A stretch of DNA of 64,000 nt, from positions 5,279,501-5,343,500 of the forward strand of contig NZ_LT629762.1 in assembly GCF_900105155.1 (NCBI RefSeq), written 5' to 3'. Positions 27,331 to 35,925 of the stretch are shown piece after piece. The notes below the pieces were generated by a model that ran no database searches, was not told where the DNA came from, and saw only the letters and a list, made by a program, of their open reading frames with translations. Origin of the DNA: Pseudomonas prosekii (GTDB taxonomy: Bacteria; Pseudomonadota; Gammaproteobacteria; Pseudomonadales; Pseudomonadaceae). Numbering within the stretch: the first letter of the stretch is position 1; the number at the start of each line of letters is the position of its first letter. The position numbers were made by a program, and so were the translations under genes.

Positions 27331-28662
27331 ATGACAAAGCCTCCGCTCCAACAGACGCCCGACGGTTTTTACCTGAACCGCACGCCATGGTTCGCCTTCA
27401 TTCTGCTGTGCAGCATTTTTGCGCTGTGGGCGGCAGCGGCGAGCATGAACGACGTGCTGATCGCGCACTTCAAGAAAGCCTTCCTGCTCAGCGATTTCCA
27501 GACTGCGTTCGTGCAATCGGCGTTTTACCTCGGCTATTTTTTCGTGGCGATCCCGGCAGCGCTGGTGGTTCGGCGTTTCAGCTACAAGACCACCATCCTC
27601 ATCGGTTTGATGCTCTACATGTTCGGTTGCCTGTTGTTCTTCCCGGCGGCATCGACGGCCAAATACGGCATGTTCTTGCTGGCGCTGTTTGTGATCGCGT
27701 CAGGGCTGGCGTTCCTCGAAACCGCGTGCAACACCTATTCGACGCTGATGGGGCCGCGCGAAACCGGCACGCGCCGACTGAACATTTCGCAGACCTTCCA
27801 CCCGTTCGGCGCGATGGCCGGGGTCTACGTCGGCAGCTTCGTGATGTTCAAGGACACCGACGCGACCCACGAACAACTCACGCAAATGAGCGCTTCGGAC
27901 GCGGCGGTGCAGCAACTGCAAATGATCCAGTCCACGTTGCTCCCCTACAAATGGATGATCGCGGTGCTGGTGCTGATGTTCATCCTGATCGCCATCACGC
28001 GTTTTCCTTCGTGCAAAGGCGTGCAAACCGCGACTAAAAAAACCTCCAGCCTCGGCCAGAGTCTGTCGCGGCTGTGGGCCAACAAACGCTTCACTTTTGG
28101 TGTGCTTGCGCAGTTCCTTTACGTGGGCGCGCAGGTCGGCGTCTGGAGCTTCACCATTCGCCTGGCCATGCAATTGGGCGGGATGAATGAGCGCAGCGCG
28201 TCGTGGTTTTTGTTGACGACATTTGCTGCGTACTTTGTTGGCAAACTGATCGCCAACGTACTGATGCGCAAATTGCACCCGGCCAAGGTCCTGGCGATTT
28301 ACGGCGTGCTGTGCATCGTGCTGCTCGCCTACACGATTCTGGTGCCGAACATCACTGCGGTGTATGCGGCCGTCGGCGTCAGCGTGTTCCTCGGTCCGTG
28401 CTGGCCGACCATTTACGGGCTGACCATCGATGGCCTCGGTGAAGACACCGGCGTCGGCGGTTCGCTGCTGGTGATGAGCATTGTCGGCGGCGGCGTGATT
28501 CCGATCTTCCAGGGCCTGCTGTCGGATTACAGCGGCGGCAACATGCAATTGGCCTACAGCGTGCCGTTGCTGTGCTTCATCGTGATCGTCGCTTACGCGG
28601 TGCGCTGCCTGCGCAACTCGGCCAGTGAACGTGCGCCCGTCGGCGCGGCGGTGACCTCATGA
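27331..28662 (+). CDS. deoP: FucP-type MFS permease, probable deoxyribose permease
   Basis: The ATG at 27331, eight bases after GGAG, gives 443 residues with 12 membrane helices. It belongs to the L-fucose permease branch of the MFS (ALWAAAASMNDVLI, FYLGYFFVAIPAALVVRR, LAFLETACNTY). Members move deoxyribose, fucose or other monosaccharides with protons. In Salmonella the deoxyribose genes deoK-deoP-deoX have the same order as here. It starts 41 bases after the kinase gene and its stop overlaps the next start (ATGA), so the three are one operon. Confidence 0.82.
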   Translation: MTKPPLQQTPDGFYLNRTPWFAFILLCSIFALWAAAASMNDVLIAHFKKAFLLSDFQTAFVQSAFYLGYFFVAIPAALVVRRFSYKTTILIGLMLYMFGCLLFFPAASTAKYGMFLLALFVIASGLAFLETACNTYSTLMGPRETGTRRLNISQTFHPFGAMAGVYVGSFVMFKDTDATHEQLTQMSASDAAVQQLQMIQSTLLPYKWMIAVLVLMFILIAITRFPSCKGVQTATKKTSSLGQSLSRLWANKRFTFGVLAQFLYVGAQVGVWSFTIRLAMQLGGMNERSASWFLLTTFAAYFVGKLIANVLMRKLHPAKVLAIYGVLCIVLLAYTILVPNITAVYAAVGVSVFLGPCWPTIYGLTIDGLGEDTGVGGSLLVMSIVGGGVIPIFQGLLSDYSGGNMQLAYSVPLLCFIVIVAYAVRCLRNSASERAPVGAAVTS

Positions 28663-29717
28663 GCACCCGGATCAATCTCTATCCGGCACTGTTTGGCGAG
28701 GCGCCAAAAACCTTGCTCGAATCGGCGGATTTCACGGTCAGCGCCAGCCTGCTTCCCAGCGGTGTGCTGGCGCTGGAAATGCGCAACAGCCGTGGTCATT
28801 TGCTGGTTCTGCCGTATCAGGGCCAGATGATCTGGGACGCGGTATTCGACGGTTGCGACCTGACCATGAGCAACCTGTTCAGCCAGCCGAAACCGAGCCC
28901 GACAGTGATCGGCACCTACGGCTGTTTCATGTTTCACAGCGGCCTGCTGCGCAACGGTTGCCCGACGCCCGAGGACGACCATCCGCTGCACGGCGAAATG
29001 CCCTGCGCGGCGATGGATCGCGCCTGGCTGGAGGTCGGTGAAGACAGCGCCGGGGCGTACCTGCGCCTCGGCGGCGAGTATGAATACGCACAAGGTTTCG
29101 GCGACCGCTATCTGGCCAGTCCGAGCGTGACCTTGCGCGCCGATTCCGGCCTGTTCGATATCGCGATGAACGTGACCAACCGCGCAGGCAAACCGATGGA
29201 CCTGATGTACATGGCCCACATGAATTACGCCTATGTCGAGGGCGCGCGGTTTGTCGAACCGTTGGGATTTGACCGCGTGCGGTTGCGCAGCAGCGTGCCG
29301 GCGCACGTCAAACCGACGCCGGCCTGGAGCCGTTACATGGAGCAATTGGCCGCAGAACCGCAACAGTTTCGCTGCCTCGACCAACCGGAGCTTTATGACC
29401 CGGAGATTGTGTTTTTCTTCGACGGCGTGCGCGCCGATGCCCATGGCGACGCGCATTTTCTGCTGAGCCATCCCGACGGCGCGGCGTTCTACACGCGCTA
29501 TCGCCCGGAGCAATTCGAACACGCGGCGCGCTGGATCCTGCACAACGCCGATCAGCAAGTCGCGGCGTTCATATTGCCCGCGACGTGCGAGCCGGAAGGC
29601 TATCGGGCCGAGTCCGCCAAGGGCAACGTGCGGTCATTGGCGGCGGGGCAGACGGCGGCGTTCAAGGTCACCACCGGTTACCTGAACAAGGACGAGCAAC
29701 AAGCCTTGATCAGATGA
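28659..29717 (+). CDS. Aldose 1-epimerase-like protein (DUF4432/DeoX-like)
   Basis: 352 residues, translationally coupled to the permease gene. The beta-rich sequence has the layout of galactose-mutarotase-fold proteins of the DUF4432 type (GTYGCFMFHSGLLRNG, HPLHGEMPC, MYMAHMNYAYVEGARF). The conserved His residues in HPLHGE and AHMNYAYV are probably at the active site. The presumed job is to interconvert sugar anomers for the kinase, as proposed for DeoX; this is inferred from fold and gene order. The 3' end overlaps the convergent repressor gene by eight bases. Confidence 0.78.
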   Translation: MSTRINLYPALFGEAPKTLLESADFTVSASLLPSGVLALEMRNSRGHLLVLPYQGQMIWDAVFDGCDLTMSNLFSQPKPSPTVIGTYGCFMFHSGLLRNGCPTPEDDHPLHGEMPCAAMDRAWLEVGEDSAGAYLRLGGEYEYAQGFGDRYLASPSVTLRADSGLFDIAMNVTNRAGKPMDLMYMAHMNYAYVEGARFVEPLGFDRVRLRSSVPAHVKPTPAWSRYMEQLAAEPQQFRCLDQPELYDPEIVFFFDGVRADAHGDAHFLLSHPDGAAFYTRYRPEQFEHAARWILHNADQQVAAFILPATCEPEGYRAESAKGNVRSLAAGQTAAFKVTTGYLNKDEQQALIR

Positions 29718-30480
29718 TCAACTGCGCGCCGCTGGCGGTAATCGCGTCGCGGTAAGCCTTGGGGATTTTCTTGTCGCTGACCACGTAGTGGAAATCCTCA
29801 AGCGCAGCGAAATGCGCAGTGCGCACGGTGTCGAACTTGCTGTGATCGGCCAGCAACAAACGTTGCTGCGCCTGGCGCAAGACCTTCTGCTTGACCTCCA
29901 CTTCATTGAAATTGAAGCAGGTCACGCCGAAGTCCTGGCTGACACCGGCCGCCGAAACGAACGCCCAGGTCAGGCGCACGTGGTCGAGAATGCCGCTTTC
30001 GCTGGTGTTTTCGAACACCTGGTTCTTGCGGTGGAACGTGCCGCCGCAGATGACGATGTGGCAATTGGGTTTTTGCGAGAGTTTCAGCAGCACGTTCAGG
30101 GAGTTGCAGACCGCGGTGAATTCGAGCTCGTCGGGAATGAAGTCCACGACGAAGGGCGTGGTCGTGCCGCAGTCGAAAAACACGGTGTCGCCGGGCTGGA
30201 TAAACCGCGCGGCGAGTTTGCCGATGCGGCGTTTTTCTTCGACGTGGCGGGTGTCCTGTTCGGCCACCCGGTAATCGCCGGGCTCGTTGCCATCGTGGAT
30301 TCGGGTGATGTAGCCGCCGAGCAGACGCAGGTGGTCGGTGTACTTGCTCAGGTCGCGGCGCAGGGTCATTTCCGAGACGTCGAGCAATGCCGCCATTTCG
30401 CGCAGGTGAATCGCGCTCTGGTCTTGCAGGGCTTGTTGAATCAGCTTGAGACGCTCGGCTTTTTTACTGTCCACAGGCAT
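29710..30480 (-). CDS. deoR: DeoR-family repressor of the deo genes
   Basis: 256 residues. A DeoR winged helix at the N-terminus (HLREMAALLDVSEMTLRRDL) is followed by the sugar-phosphate sensor domain with FFDCGTTTPFV and LLLADHSKFD. In this family a sugar phosphate, here probably deoxyribose-5-phosphate, releases the repressor from DNA. The gene is divergent from deoC and convergent with the epimerase-like gene. A TGTTA-type palindrome lies 19 bases upstream of its own start, and an equal palindrome lies before the kinase gene, so it should repress both transcription units and itself. Confidence 0.88.
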   Translation of the reverse strand: MPVDSKKAERLKLIQQALQDQSAIHLREMAALLDVSEMTLRRDLSKYTDHLRLLGGYITRIHDGNEPGDYRVAEQDTRHVEEKRRIGKLAARFIQPGDTVFFDCGTTTPFVVDFIPDELEFTAVCNSLNVLLKLSQKPNCHIVICGGTFHRKNQVFENTSESGILDHVRLTWAFVSAAGVSQDFGVTCFNFNEVEVKQKVLRQAQQRLLLADHSKFDTVRTAHFAALEDFHYVVSDKKIPKAYRDAITASGAQLII

Positions 30481-30498
30481 TCCAGGGTTGATTGTTGA

Positions 30499-30514
30499 TG
30501 TTATTTAAGTAACA
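30499..30514. promoter_or_regulatory. DeoR operator between deoR and deoC
   Basis: TGTTATTTAAGTAACA differs by one base from the palindrome at 26295. It lies between the divergent starts at 30480 and 30602, so one site can serve both genes. Confidence 0.8.
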
Positions 30515-30601
30515 TTAATTGTGAGTTTTGTAACGTTTTTGCGCAAATGATCCTCGATTGTGGCGCAGGGGCATTTGAATATACAAACAGGAGTTATTGC
30601 G

Positions 30602-31297
30602 ATGGCCCATCTTCCCCCTCAGGCACTGGCGCAGTTCATCGATCACACGTTGCTGGCACCGGACGCCAGCCGCGAACAAATCGCCACCCTGTGCCGCGAA
30701 GCTGCGCAGCATGGCTTCTATTCAGTCTGCGTGAACTCCGCGCAGGTGCCGTATGCAGCGCAGCACTTGGCACAGCATCAGGCGGGGCACAGCGTAAAAG
30801 TCTGCGCGGTGGTCGGCTTCCCGTTGGGCGCCGGTTTGAGCGAGAGCAAAGCCTTCGAAGCCGAGCGCGCGATTGCCGCCGGTGCGGGCGAGATCGACAT
30901 GGTGTTGAACATCGGTTGGCTGAAGGACGGCTTGCTCGCCGAGGTGCAGGACGACATCGCTCAGGTGAAAAAGGCCTGCGGCGATGTGCCGTTGAAAGTC
31001 ATCCTTGAAACCTGCCTGCTCAGCGACGCACAAAAGATCCAGGCCTGTGAAATCTGCCGTGAGCTCAACGTTGCGTTCGTCAAGACCTCTACCGGTTTCA
31101 GCCGCAGCGGGGCCACTGTCGAAGATGTCGCGCTGATGCGCCGCACCGTCGGCCCGGACATCGGCGTCAAGGCGTCGGGCGGCGTGCGCGATTACCCGAC
31201 CGCACTGGCGATGATCGAGGCCGGCGCGACCCGTTTGGGCAGCAGTTCCGGAATCGTCATCGTCGGCGGCGCCGAGGCGGCGGGCGAGGGTTACTGA
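30602..31297 (+). CDS. deoC: Deoxyribose-phosphate aldolase DeoC
   Basis: 231 residues. It splits 2-deoxy-D-ribose-5-phosphate into glyceraldehyde-3-phosphate and acetaldehyde, the last step of deoxyribose use. The Schiff-base Lys is in FVKTSTGFS, the second active-site Lys in [10 protein letters not shown], and [10 protein letters not shown] and VVGFPLGA are family motifs. GGAG lies nine bases before the ATG. It is transcribed away from deoR under the shared operator, separately from the kinase/permease operon. The stop is one base from the end of the convergent phosphodiesterase gene. Confidence 0.95.
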   Translation: MAHLPPQALAQFIDHTLLAPDASREQIATLCREAAQHGFYSVCVNSAQVPYAAQHLAQHQAGHSVKVCAVVGFPLGAGLSESKAFEAERAIAAGAGEIDMVLNIGWLKDGLLAEVQDDIAQVKKACGDVPLKVILETCLLSDAQKIQACEICRELNVAFVKTSTGFSRSGATVEDVALMRRTVGPDIGVKASGGVRDYPTALAMIEAGATRLGSSSGIVIVGGAEAAGEGY

Positions 31298-31298
31298 G

Positions 31299-33071
31299 TC
31301 AACTGGCGGCCAATTGCCGTGGCGGCAAATGGTCGTGCAGTTGCGCAAGTGCGCCGGGTAGCGCCGGCCGTGAGAGGAAATAACCCTGCGCTTCGTGGCA
31401 ACCGTATTGGGTCACCAGCGCCAGGCATTGATAGTCTTCGATGCCCTCGGCGACGGTGCGGTAACCCAAATCCCGGGCCAATTGCAGGATCGAGCGGGCG
31501 ATGATCTGGTTGCGCGGGCTGCCGGGCAAATCGGTGACAATCGAGCGATCCAGCTTGATCACATTGGCCGGAATCTCGTGCAGGTAGGCGAAATTGCTGT
31601 AGCCACTGCCGAAGTCGTCGATTGCCACGTCCATGCCGAGCTCGCGCAACCCCTTGAGCTGACGGATCACTTGCGGGTTGGCGCGGATCCATTCGCCCTC
31701 GGTGATTTCGATTTCCAGCCGATGCGGCGCAATGCCGAACCGCAGACAGGCGAGCCGCAAAATTTCACCGATGTCCTGGTCGTCGAAATCCTTCGGCGAC
31801 AGGTTCAGCGACACCCGGCAATCAAGGTCCTGCCATTGCGCCATGGTGCTCATGACCTGATCGATCACCCAATGCGTCACGCGCTGAATCAAACCGTTGC
31901 GTTCCATCACCGGAATGAACTCGGCGGGCGATACCGCGCCGAGTTCCGGGTGATTCCAGCGCAGCAGCGCTTCGGCGCTGACCCGGCGGCCATCGAGCAG
32001 ACTGAAACGCGGCTGAAACACCAGGTACATCTGGTCGCTGGCGAGTGCGCGGTCGACATCCCGGGCCAGGGTAAACGCACGTCGCCAGGCGCAGTCGCGG
32101 GCAATGTCGTACAGCGCCCAGTGCGTGTTGGCCTGGTGCGCCGATTCCACCGCGTGCATGGCTTTGCGCAACAGGTCGGCGTGGGACAGCGGATCGTGCT
32201 GGAAAATCACCATGCCGGCGCGCGGCGACGGGCTGGTCAGGGCGCTGTCGGAACGGGTCATCGCGCGCAGCCGGTCGATCAAGCGATGCACGAACAGTTC
32301 GTAGTCAGGCATGCTCGTCTTCAACATGAAGCAGAACTGCCGGTCGTTGACGTGGTACGCGCAACTGATGCCGCTAAGGCTTTGTTTCAGGTGTTGGGCA
32401 ATGTCGAGGATGATCGATTGTGTGGCGCCGGTGCCCACCGCCAAGGTCATCTCATGGCCACGGTGTGAGTCGAGCGCATCGATCAGCACCAGCACCCGAT
32501 GTTCGGCGTGCGGCTGCAAACCAAGGTCGTTGAGGTCGGCGAAAAACTGCCGCTGATTCGGCAGACCGCTGACTGGGTCATGGCAATCTCCGAGCTGACG
32601 TTGCTCGATCTGCGCCATGACCATTTCCGCCAGATCCTGCAGGACCAATCGCTCGGCGTCGCTCAGTTGCTTGGGTTCCTTGTCGATGATGCACAGGCTG
32701 CCAATTGCGTGCCCCGAGCGCGTGCGCAGCGGTGCGCCGGCATAAAACCGAATGCCGTTGCGCGCGGTCACCAGCGGGTTGAAACGAAAACGCCCATCCC
32801 GCGACGCATCCTCGACCTGCAGCACGCCGTTCTCGCGAATGGTGTAAGCGCAGAACGATTGGTCGATGGGCGTTTGATCGCGGTCGAAACCAATGCGCGC
32901 CTTGAACCACTGCCGATCCTTTTCGACCAGCGAAATGAGCACGGTGGGCACGTTGAAGTAGGCAGCGGCGAGGCGACAGATGCGGTCGAAGTTTTCTGAC
33001 TCTGCTGTTTTCAGCCACTCCAAGGCTTGTACCGCGTCCAGGCGATGTGTTTCTGAATGATGATCGTGCAT
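31299..33071 (-). CDS. GAF-GGDEF(degenerate)-EAL cyclic-di-GMP phosphodiesterase
   Basis: 590 residues, no membrane segment. An N-terminal GAF domain (about 25-165, LISLVEKDRQWFKARIG, GAPLRTRSGHAIGSLCI) is followed by a GGDEF-like domain whose signature is NDRQF instead of GGDEF, so it should not make c-di-GMP. The EAL domain is intact: SAEALLRW, NLSPKDF, EITEGEW, DDFGSGYS, IKLDRSIV and AEGIED. It should hydrolyse c-di-GMP under control of the GAF signal, which is unknown. It is a single gene convergent with deoC. Confidence 0.88.
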   Translation of the reverse strand: MHDHHSETHRLDAVQALEWLKTAESENFDRICRLAAAYFNVPTVLISLVEKDRQWFKARIGFDRDQTPIDQSFCAYTIRENGVLQVEDASRDGRFRFNPLVTARNGIRFYAGAPLRTRSGHAIGSLCIIDKEPKQLSDAERLVLQDLAEMVMAQIEQRQLGDCHDPVSGLPNQRQFFADLNDLGLQPHAEHRVLVLIDALDSHRGHEMTLAVGTGATQSIILDIAQHLKQSLSGISCAYHVNDRQFCFMLKTSMPDYELFVHRLIDRLRAMTRSDSALTSPSPRAGMVIFQHDPLSHADLLRKAMHAVESAHQANTHWALYDIARDCAWRRAFTLARDVDRALASDQMYLVFQPRFSLLDGRRVSAEALLRWNHPELGAVSPAEFIPVMERNGLIQRVTHWVIDQVMSTMAQWQDLDCRVSLNLSPKDFDDQDIGEILRLACLRFGIAPHRLEIEITEGEWIRANPQVIRQLKGLRELGMDVAIDDFGSGYSNFAYLHEIPANVIKLDRSIVTDLPGSPRNQIIARSILQLARDLGYRTVAEGIEDYQCLALVTQYGCHEAQGYFLSRPALPGALAQLHDHLPPRQLAAS

Positions 33072-33153
33072 GGTGACTCCTGGAACGGACGCTTACCGAT
33101 TCTGAATTCGATGGTGGCCTGATGATGTCATTAGTGTCACGCATTATGACTTT

Positions 33154-33179
33154 TCTTGTACACAAAAAGTTTTACGTAC
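33154..33179. promoter_or_regulatory. Inverted repeat upstream of the phosphodiesterase gene
   Basis: TTGTAC and GTACAA flank 14 AT-rich bases, 83-108 bases upstream of the start at 33071. It may be an operator; no regulator can be named. Confidence 0.35.
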
Positions 33180-33258
33180 AATAAAATAAAAATTGGATCC
33201 GCGGTTTAGAGCGATGACAGGGATTTGTGCCGCTGGACGGTTGTATAAGTTTTCGCGC

Positions 33259-33294
33259 AAAAAAAAGCCCGGCTCTGCAGGTCAGCAGCCGGGC
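33259..33294 (-). terminator. Rho-independent terminator of the quinone oxidoreductase gene
   Basis: Read on the minus strand, GCCCGGCTGCTG pairs with the AGCCGGGC end and is followed by eight T. It begins 20 bases after the oxidoreductase stop. Confidence 0.85.
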
Positions 33295-33314
33295 AGGGCA
33301 GTTGCAAGTGAAGG

Positions 33315-34313
33315 TCAGTCCATGTGCAAGACGATTTTGCCAATGTGGTCGCCTGCTTCCATCCGCGCGTGGGCCAGGGCGGCGTCGGTGAACGGGTAAA
33401 CCTTGTCGATGATCGGCAGGCAGCGCCCGGCGGACAGCACCGGCCATACGTATTCGTACAAGCCCTGGGCGATTGCGGCTTTCTCTTCTTTGGTGCGTGA
33501 ACGCAACAGTGATCCGGTGATCGACGCGCGTTTGCCCATGATCGCCAGCAGATCGACGTCATTGGCGTGGGCGCCGCCGAGGAAACCGAGCATCACCAGC
33601 CGACCTTCCATGCCGAGGGCACTGACGTTGCTGTTGAAATACGAGCCACCCATGATGTCGAGGATCACGTTGACGCCTTTGCCGGCGGTTTTCTCCTCGA
33701 TGACTTTGGCGAAATCCTGTTCGCGGTAGTTGATCGGCTTGCCGCCGAGCTTGCGAATCGCTTCGCATTTTTCCTCGCTACCGGCGGTGGCATACGCCTC
33801 GACGCCGAACTCGCGGCAGAGCATCAGCGCGGTGGTGCCGATGCCGCTGGTGCCGCCATGGATCAACGCGCGCTGGCCTTTGCTGGCGCCGCCGATATCA
33901 AACAGATTGGCCCACACGGTGAAGAAGGTTTCCGGAATCGCCGCGGCTTTGATCCAGTCCAGGTCATCGGGGATCGGCAAGGTCTGGCTGGCCGGCGCGA
34001 TGCAATATTGCGCGTAACCGCCGCCATTAGTCAGCGCACACACCCGGTCGCCCACCGTGAACTCACTGACGCCTTTGCCGATTGCGACCACTTCGCCGGC
34101 CACTTCGAGGCCGGGGATCGGGCTCATGCCCGGTTTCATCGGATATTTGCCGGAGCGCTGGATCACATCCGGACGGTTGACCCCGGCGGCGTGCACACGA
34201 ATCAGCACCTCACCGGCAGCCACCGTCGGCATCGGCACGTCACGCGGCTGCAACACCTCAGGGCCGCCGGGTTCAGTGATTTCGATGAGGGTCATGGTTT
34301 GGGGCAGGGACAT
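33315..34313 (-). CDS. NAD(P)H quinone oxidoreductase, zinc-independent MDR family (PIG3-like)
   Basis: 332 residues. The medium-chain dehydrogenase/reductase fold is shown by AAGVNRPDVIQRSG, PGLEVAGEVVAIG, GDRVCALTNGGGYA and the nucleotide-binding HGGTSGIGTTA. The zinc-ligand Cys cluster is absent, as in quinone reductases of the TP53I3/PIG3 type, which reduce quinones with NADPH. The physiological substrate is unknown. It is a single gene ending at a clear terminator, with a REPIN element upstream. Confidence 0.88.
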   Translation of the reverse strand: MSLPQTMTLIEITEPGGPEVLQPRDVPMPTVAAGEVLIRVHAAGVNRPDVIQRSGKYPMKPGMSPIPGLEVAGEVVAIGKGVSEFTVGDRVCALTNGGGYAQYCIAPASQTLPIPDDLDWIKAAAIPETFFTVWANLFDIGGASKGQRALIHGGTSGIGTTALMLCREFGVEAYATAGSEEKCEAIRKLGGKPINYREQDFAKVIEEKTAGKGVNVILDIMGGSYFNSNVSALGMEGRLVMLGFLGGAHANDVDLLAIMGKRASITGSLLRSRTKEEKAAIAQGLYEYVWPVLSAGRCLPIIDKVYPFTDAALAHARMEAGDHIGKIVLHMD

Positions 34314-34393
34314 TTTTGAATTCCTGTGGTGGAAGGGGATATGTAGATGGGATCGCCGGTGCGGCCAAAAAATTCACTGCACACCCGCAGATC

Positions 34394-34488
34394 CCTGTAG
34401 GAGCTGAGCTTGCTCGCGAAAGCGGAGGGTCAGTCGATGCAGGTGTTGGCTGTTACGACGCCTTCGCGAGCAAGCTTTGCTCCTACGG
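34394..34488. repeat. REPIN, GCGAGCAAGCT family
   Basis: CCTGTAGGAGCTGAGCTTGC and its inverse ending GCTCCTACGG with a central spacer. Its right arm supplies the TAG stop (33 strand minus, bases 34483-34485) of the MFS gene to the right. Confidence 0.85.
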
Positions 34489-35796
34489 ATTTGCGGTGGA
34501 TGTGGATGTTTGCCCGGCACTGATCCCCTGTGGGAGCTGAGCTTGCTCGCGATAGCGGTCGGTCAGTCGATGCAGATGTTGGCTGTTACGACGCCTTCGC
34601 GAGCAGGGTTTTGGTTGCTTGAGCAAGCGCATGGCCAGTTCCAGCAGCAGGGCCACGACGATTGCGCCGCAGGCAATCACGAACAACAGCGCATGCTGAC
34701 CGCCGCTGGCGCTGAAGATCGCCGAATAGGCAAAACCGGTGAGTGCCTGGAACGTGGCAAACGAGACGGTCGCGCGGCTCCAGGCGATTTGTTGCTGGTG
34801 ATGATTGGGCACCAGCTCATGCACGCGGGCCAGCGCCAGCGGAACGATGCCGGGCGGGAACGAGCCGAGGATCACCGCCAGCAGCGCCAATGCGAGGAAC
34901 GAGCTGGAAACCGCCAGCAAACCCAAGGTAATCGCCTGCACCACCAACACAATGCGAATGCTCAACCGCGCGCCAAACTTGTCGGCGAGGAAACCATAAC
35001 TCACTGGCCCGATGATCGCGCCCAATCCATACATGACCCAGATCAGCGCGCCGACATGCGCCCCGGCGCCGAGGCCGCGAGCGACGAAGTCGACCAGAAA
35101 CACCATCGCCGGCACTAATCCCGCCGCCATGAACGCGTACTGCGCAAACAACAGATACAGACCCGCTGGCGTTGGCGTATTTGAAGTGTCACCGCTCACC
35201 GGCGCAGCATGTTGCGCGCTCGCGGTCGGCCAGCCAAACCAGCTCGCGGCGGTCAACACCAGCGCGATCAAACCCAAGCCAAACCAAGTGTTCTGCAAAC
35301 CCAGGCTCAGCAGCGGCGGAACAATCGTCCCCGAGCCGGCAATGCCCAAACCGATGCCGAGGAAAATCGCCCCGCTGGCCAGGCCTCGGCGCGACACCGG
35401 CACGTGCGGCAACACCGTCGCTGCGACCAACACCATGATCGCGCCACCCGCCACACCCGACAGCAACCGCCAGCCGAAAAACCAACTCACCGACAACGGA
35501 AAACCACAGGCAAAAAACGCCAGCGTCACCGCCAGCATCATCAGCCGCAACGCCGTGCTGTTGCCGACTCTACGAGCGAGTGGATGACCGATCAGCGCGC
35601 CGATCAGGTAACCGACCAGATTGGCCGCGCCGAGGTACACCACGTCGTTGGCGGAAAACCATTGCGCCTGGATCAGCGATGGGATCAGCGGCGTATAGGC
35701 GAATCGCGCCAAACCGATGCTGACCAGGCTGGCGCAGAGGCCGGCGAAGATCGGCAGCCAGATCGCGCTGCGCGGGTGGGTCGATGAGCTGTGCAT
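34483..35796 (-). CDS. MFS transporter, YbfB/YjiJ type, with REP-encoded C-terminus
   Basis: 437 residues from the ATG at 35796 (AGGA nine bases upstream). Twelve membrane helices in the YbfB/YjiJ pattern (SIGLARFAYTPLIPSLI, NLVGYLIGALIGHPLARRVG, GFPLSVSWFFGWRLLSGVAGG). The transport substrate is unknown. The membrane part ends near LLLELAMRLLKQ. About 41 further residues are encoded by REPIN DNA (34483-34608), are rich in Arg and Gln, and stop at a TAG within the neighbouring REPIN. A typical member would end soon after the last helix. It is divergent from a LysR gene with a palindrome between them. Confidence 0.8.
   Translation of the reverse strand: MHSSSTHPRSAIWLPIFAGLCASLVSIGLARFAYTPLIPSLIQAQWFSANDVVYLGAANLVGYLIGALIGHPLARRVGNSTALRLMMLAVTLAFFACGFPLSVSWFFGWRLLSGVAGGAIMVLVAATVLPHVPVSRRGLASGAIFLGIGLGIAGSGTIVPPLLSLGLQNTWFGLGLIALVLTAASWFGWPTASAQHAAPVSGDTSNTPTPAGLYLLFAQYAFMAAGLVPAMVFLVDFVARGLGAGAHVGALIWVMYGLGAIIGPVSYGFLADKFGARLSIRIVLVVQAITLGLLAVSSSFLALALLAVILGSFPPGIVPLALARVHELVPNHHQQQIAWSRATVSFATFQALTGFAYSAIFSASGGQHALLFVIACGAIVVALLLELAMRLLKQPKPCSRRRRNSQHLHRLTDRYREQAQLPQGISAGQTSTSTANP
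34527..34608. repeat. REPIN lying inside the 3' end of the MFS gene
   Basis: The left arm CCTGTGGGAGCTGAGCTTGC is followed by a spacer matching that of the REPIN at 34394 (including TGTTGGCTGTTACGACGCC) and a right arm cut short at GCGAGCAGGG. The truncated side joins directly to MFS coding sequence. Confidence 0.82.
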
Positions 35797-35880
35797 GAGG
35801 AATTGTCCTGTGGGGGTGAACTCATGCGCCCAGCTTATCCAGATAAATTGATGCATTCGCGCAGCGATTTCACGCTAGAG

Positions 35881-35898
35881 TGATGCGAATTTGCATCA
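35881..35898. promoter_or_regulatory. Palindromic operator between MFS and LysR genes
   Basis: TGATGCGAATTTGCATCA is an 18-base palindrome with one central mismatch pair, 28 bases before the LysR start. A related half-site (TTGATGCATTCGC) is at about 35849. It is a likely LysR-binding site. Confidence 0.6.
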
Positions 35899-35925
35899 TC
35901 GATTGCAACCTGTGAGTAATGCCAA

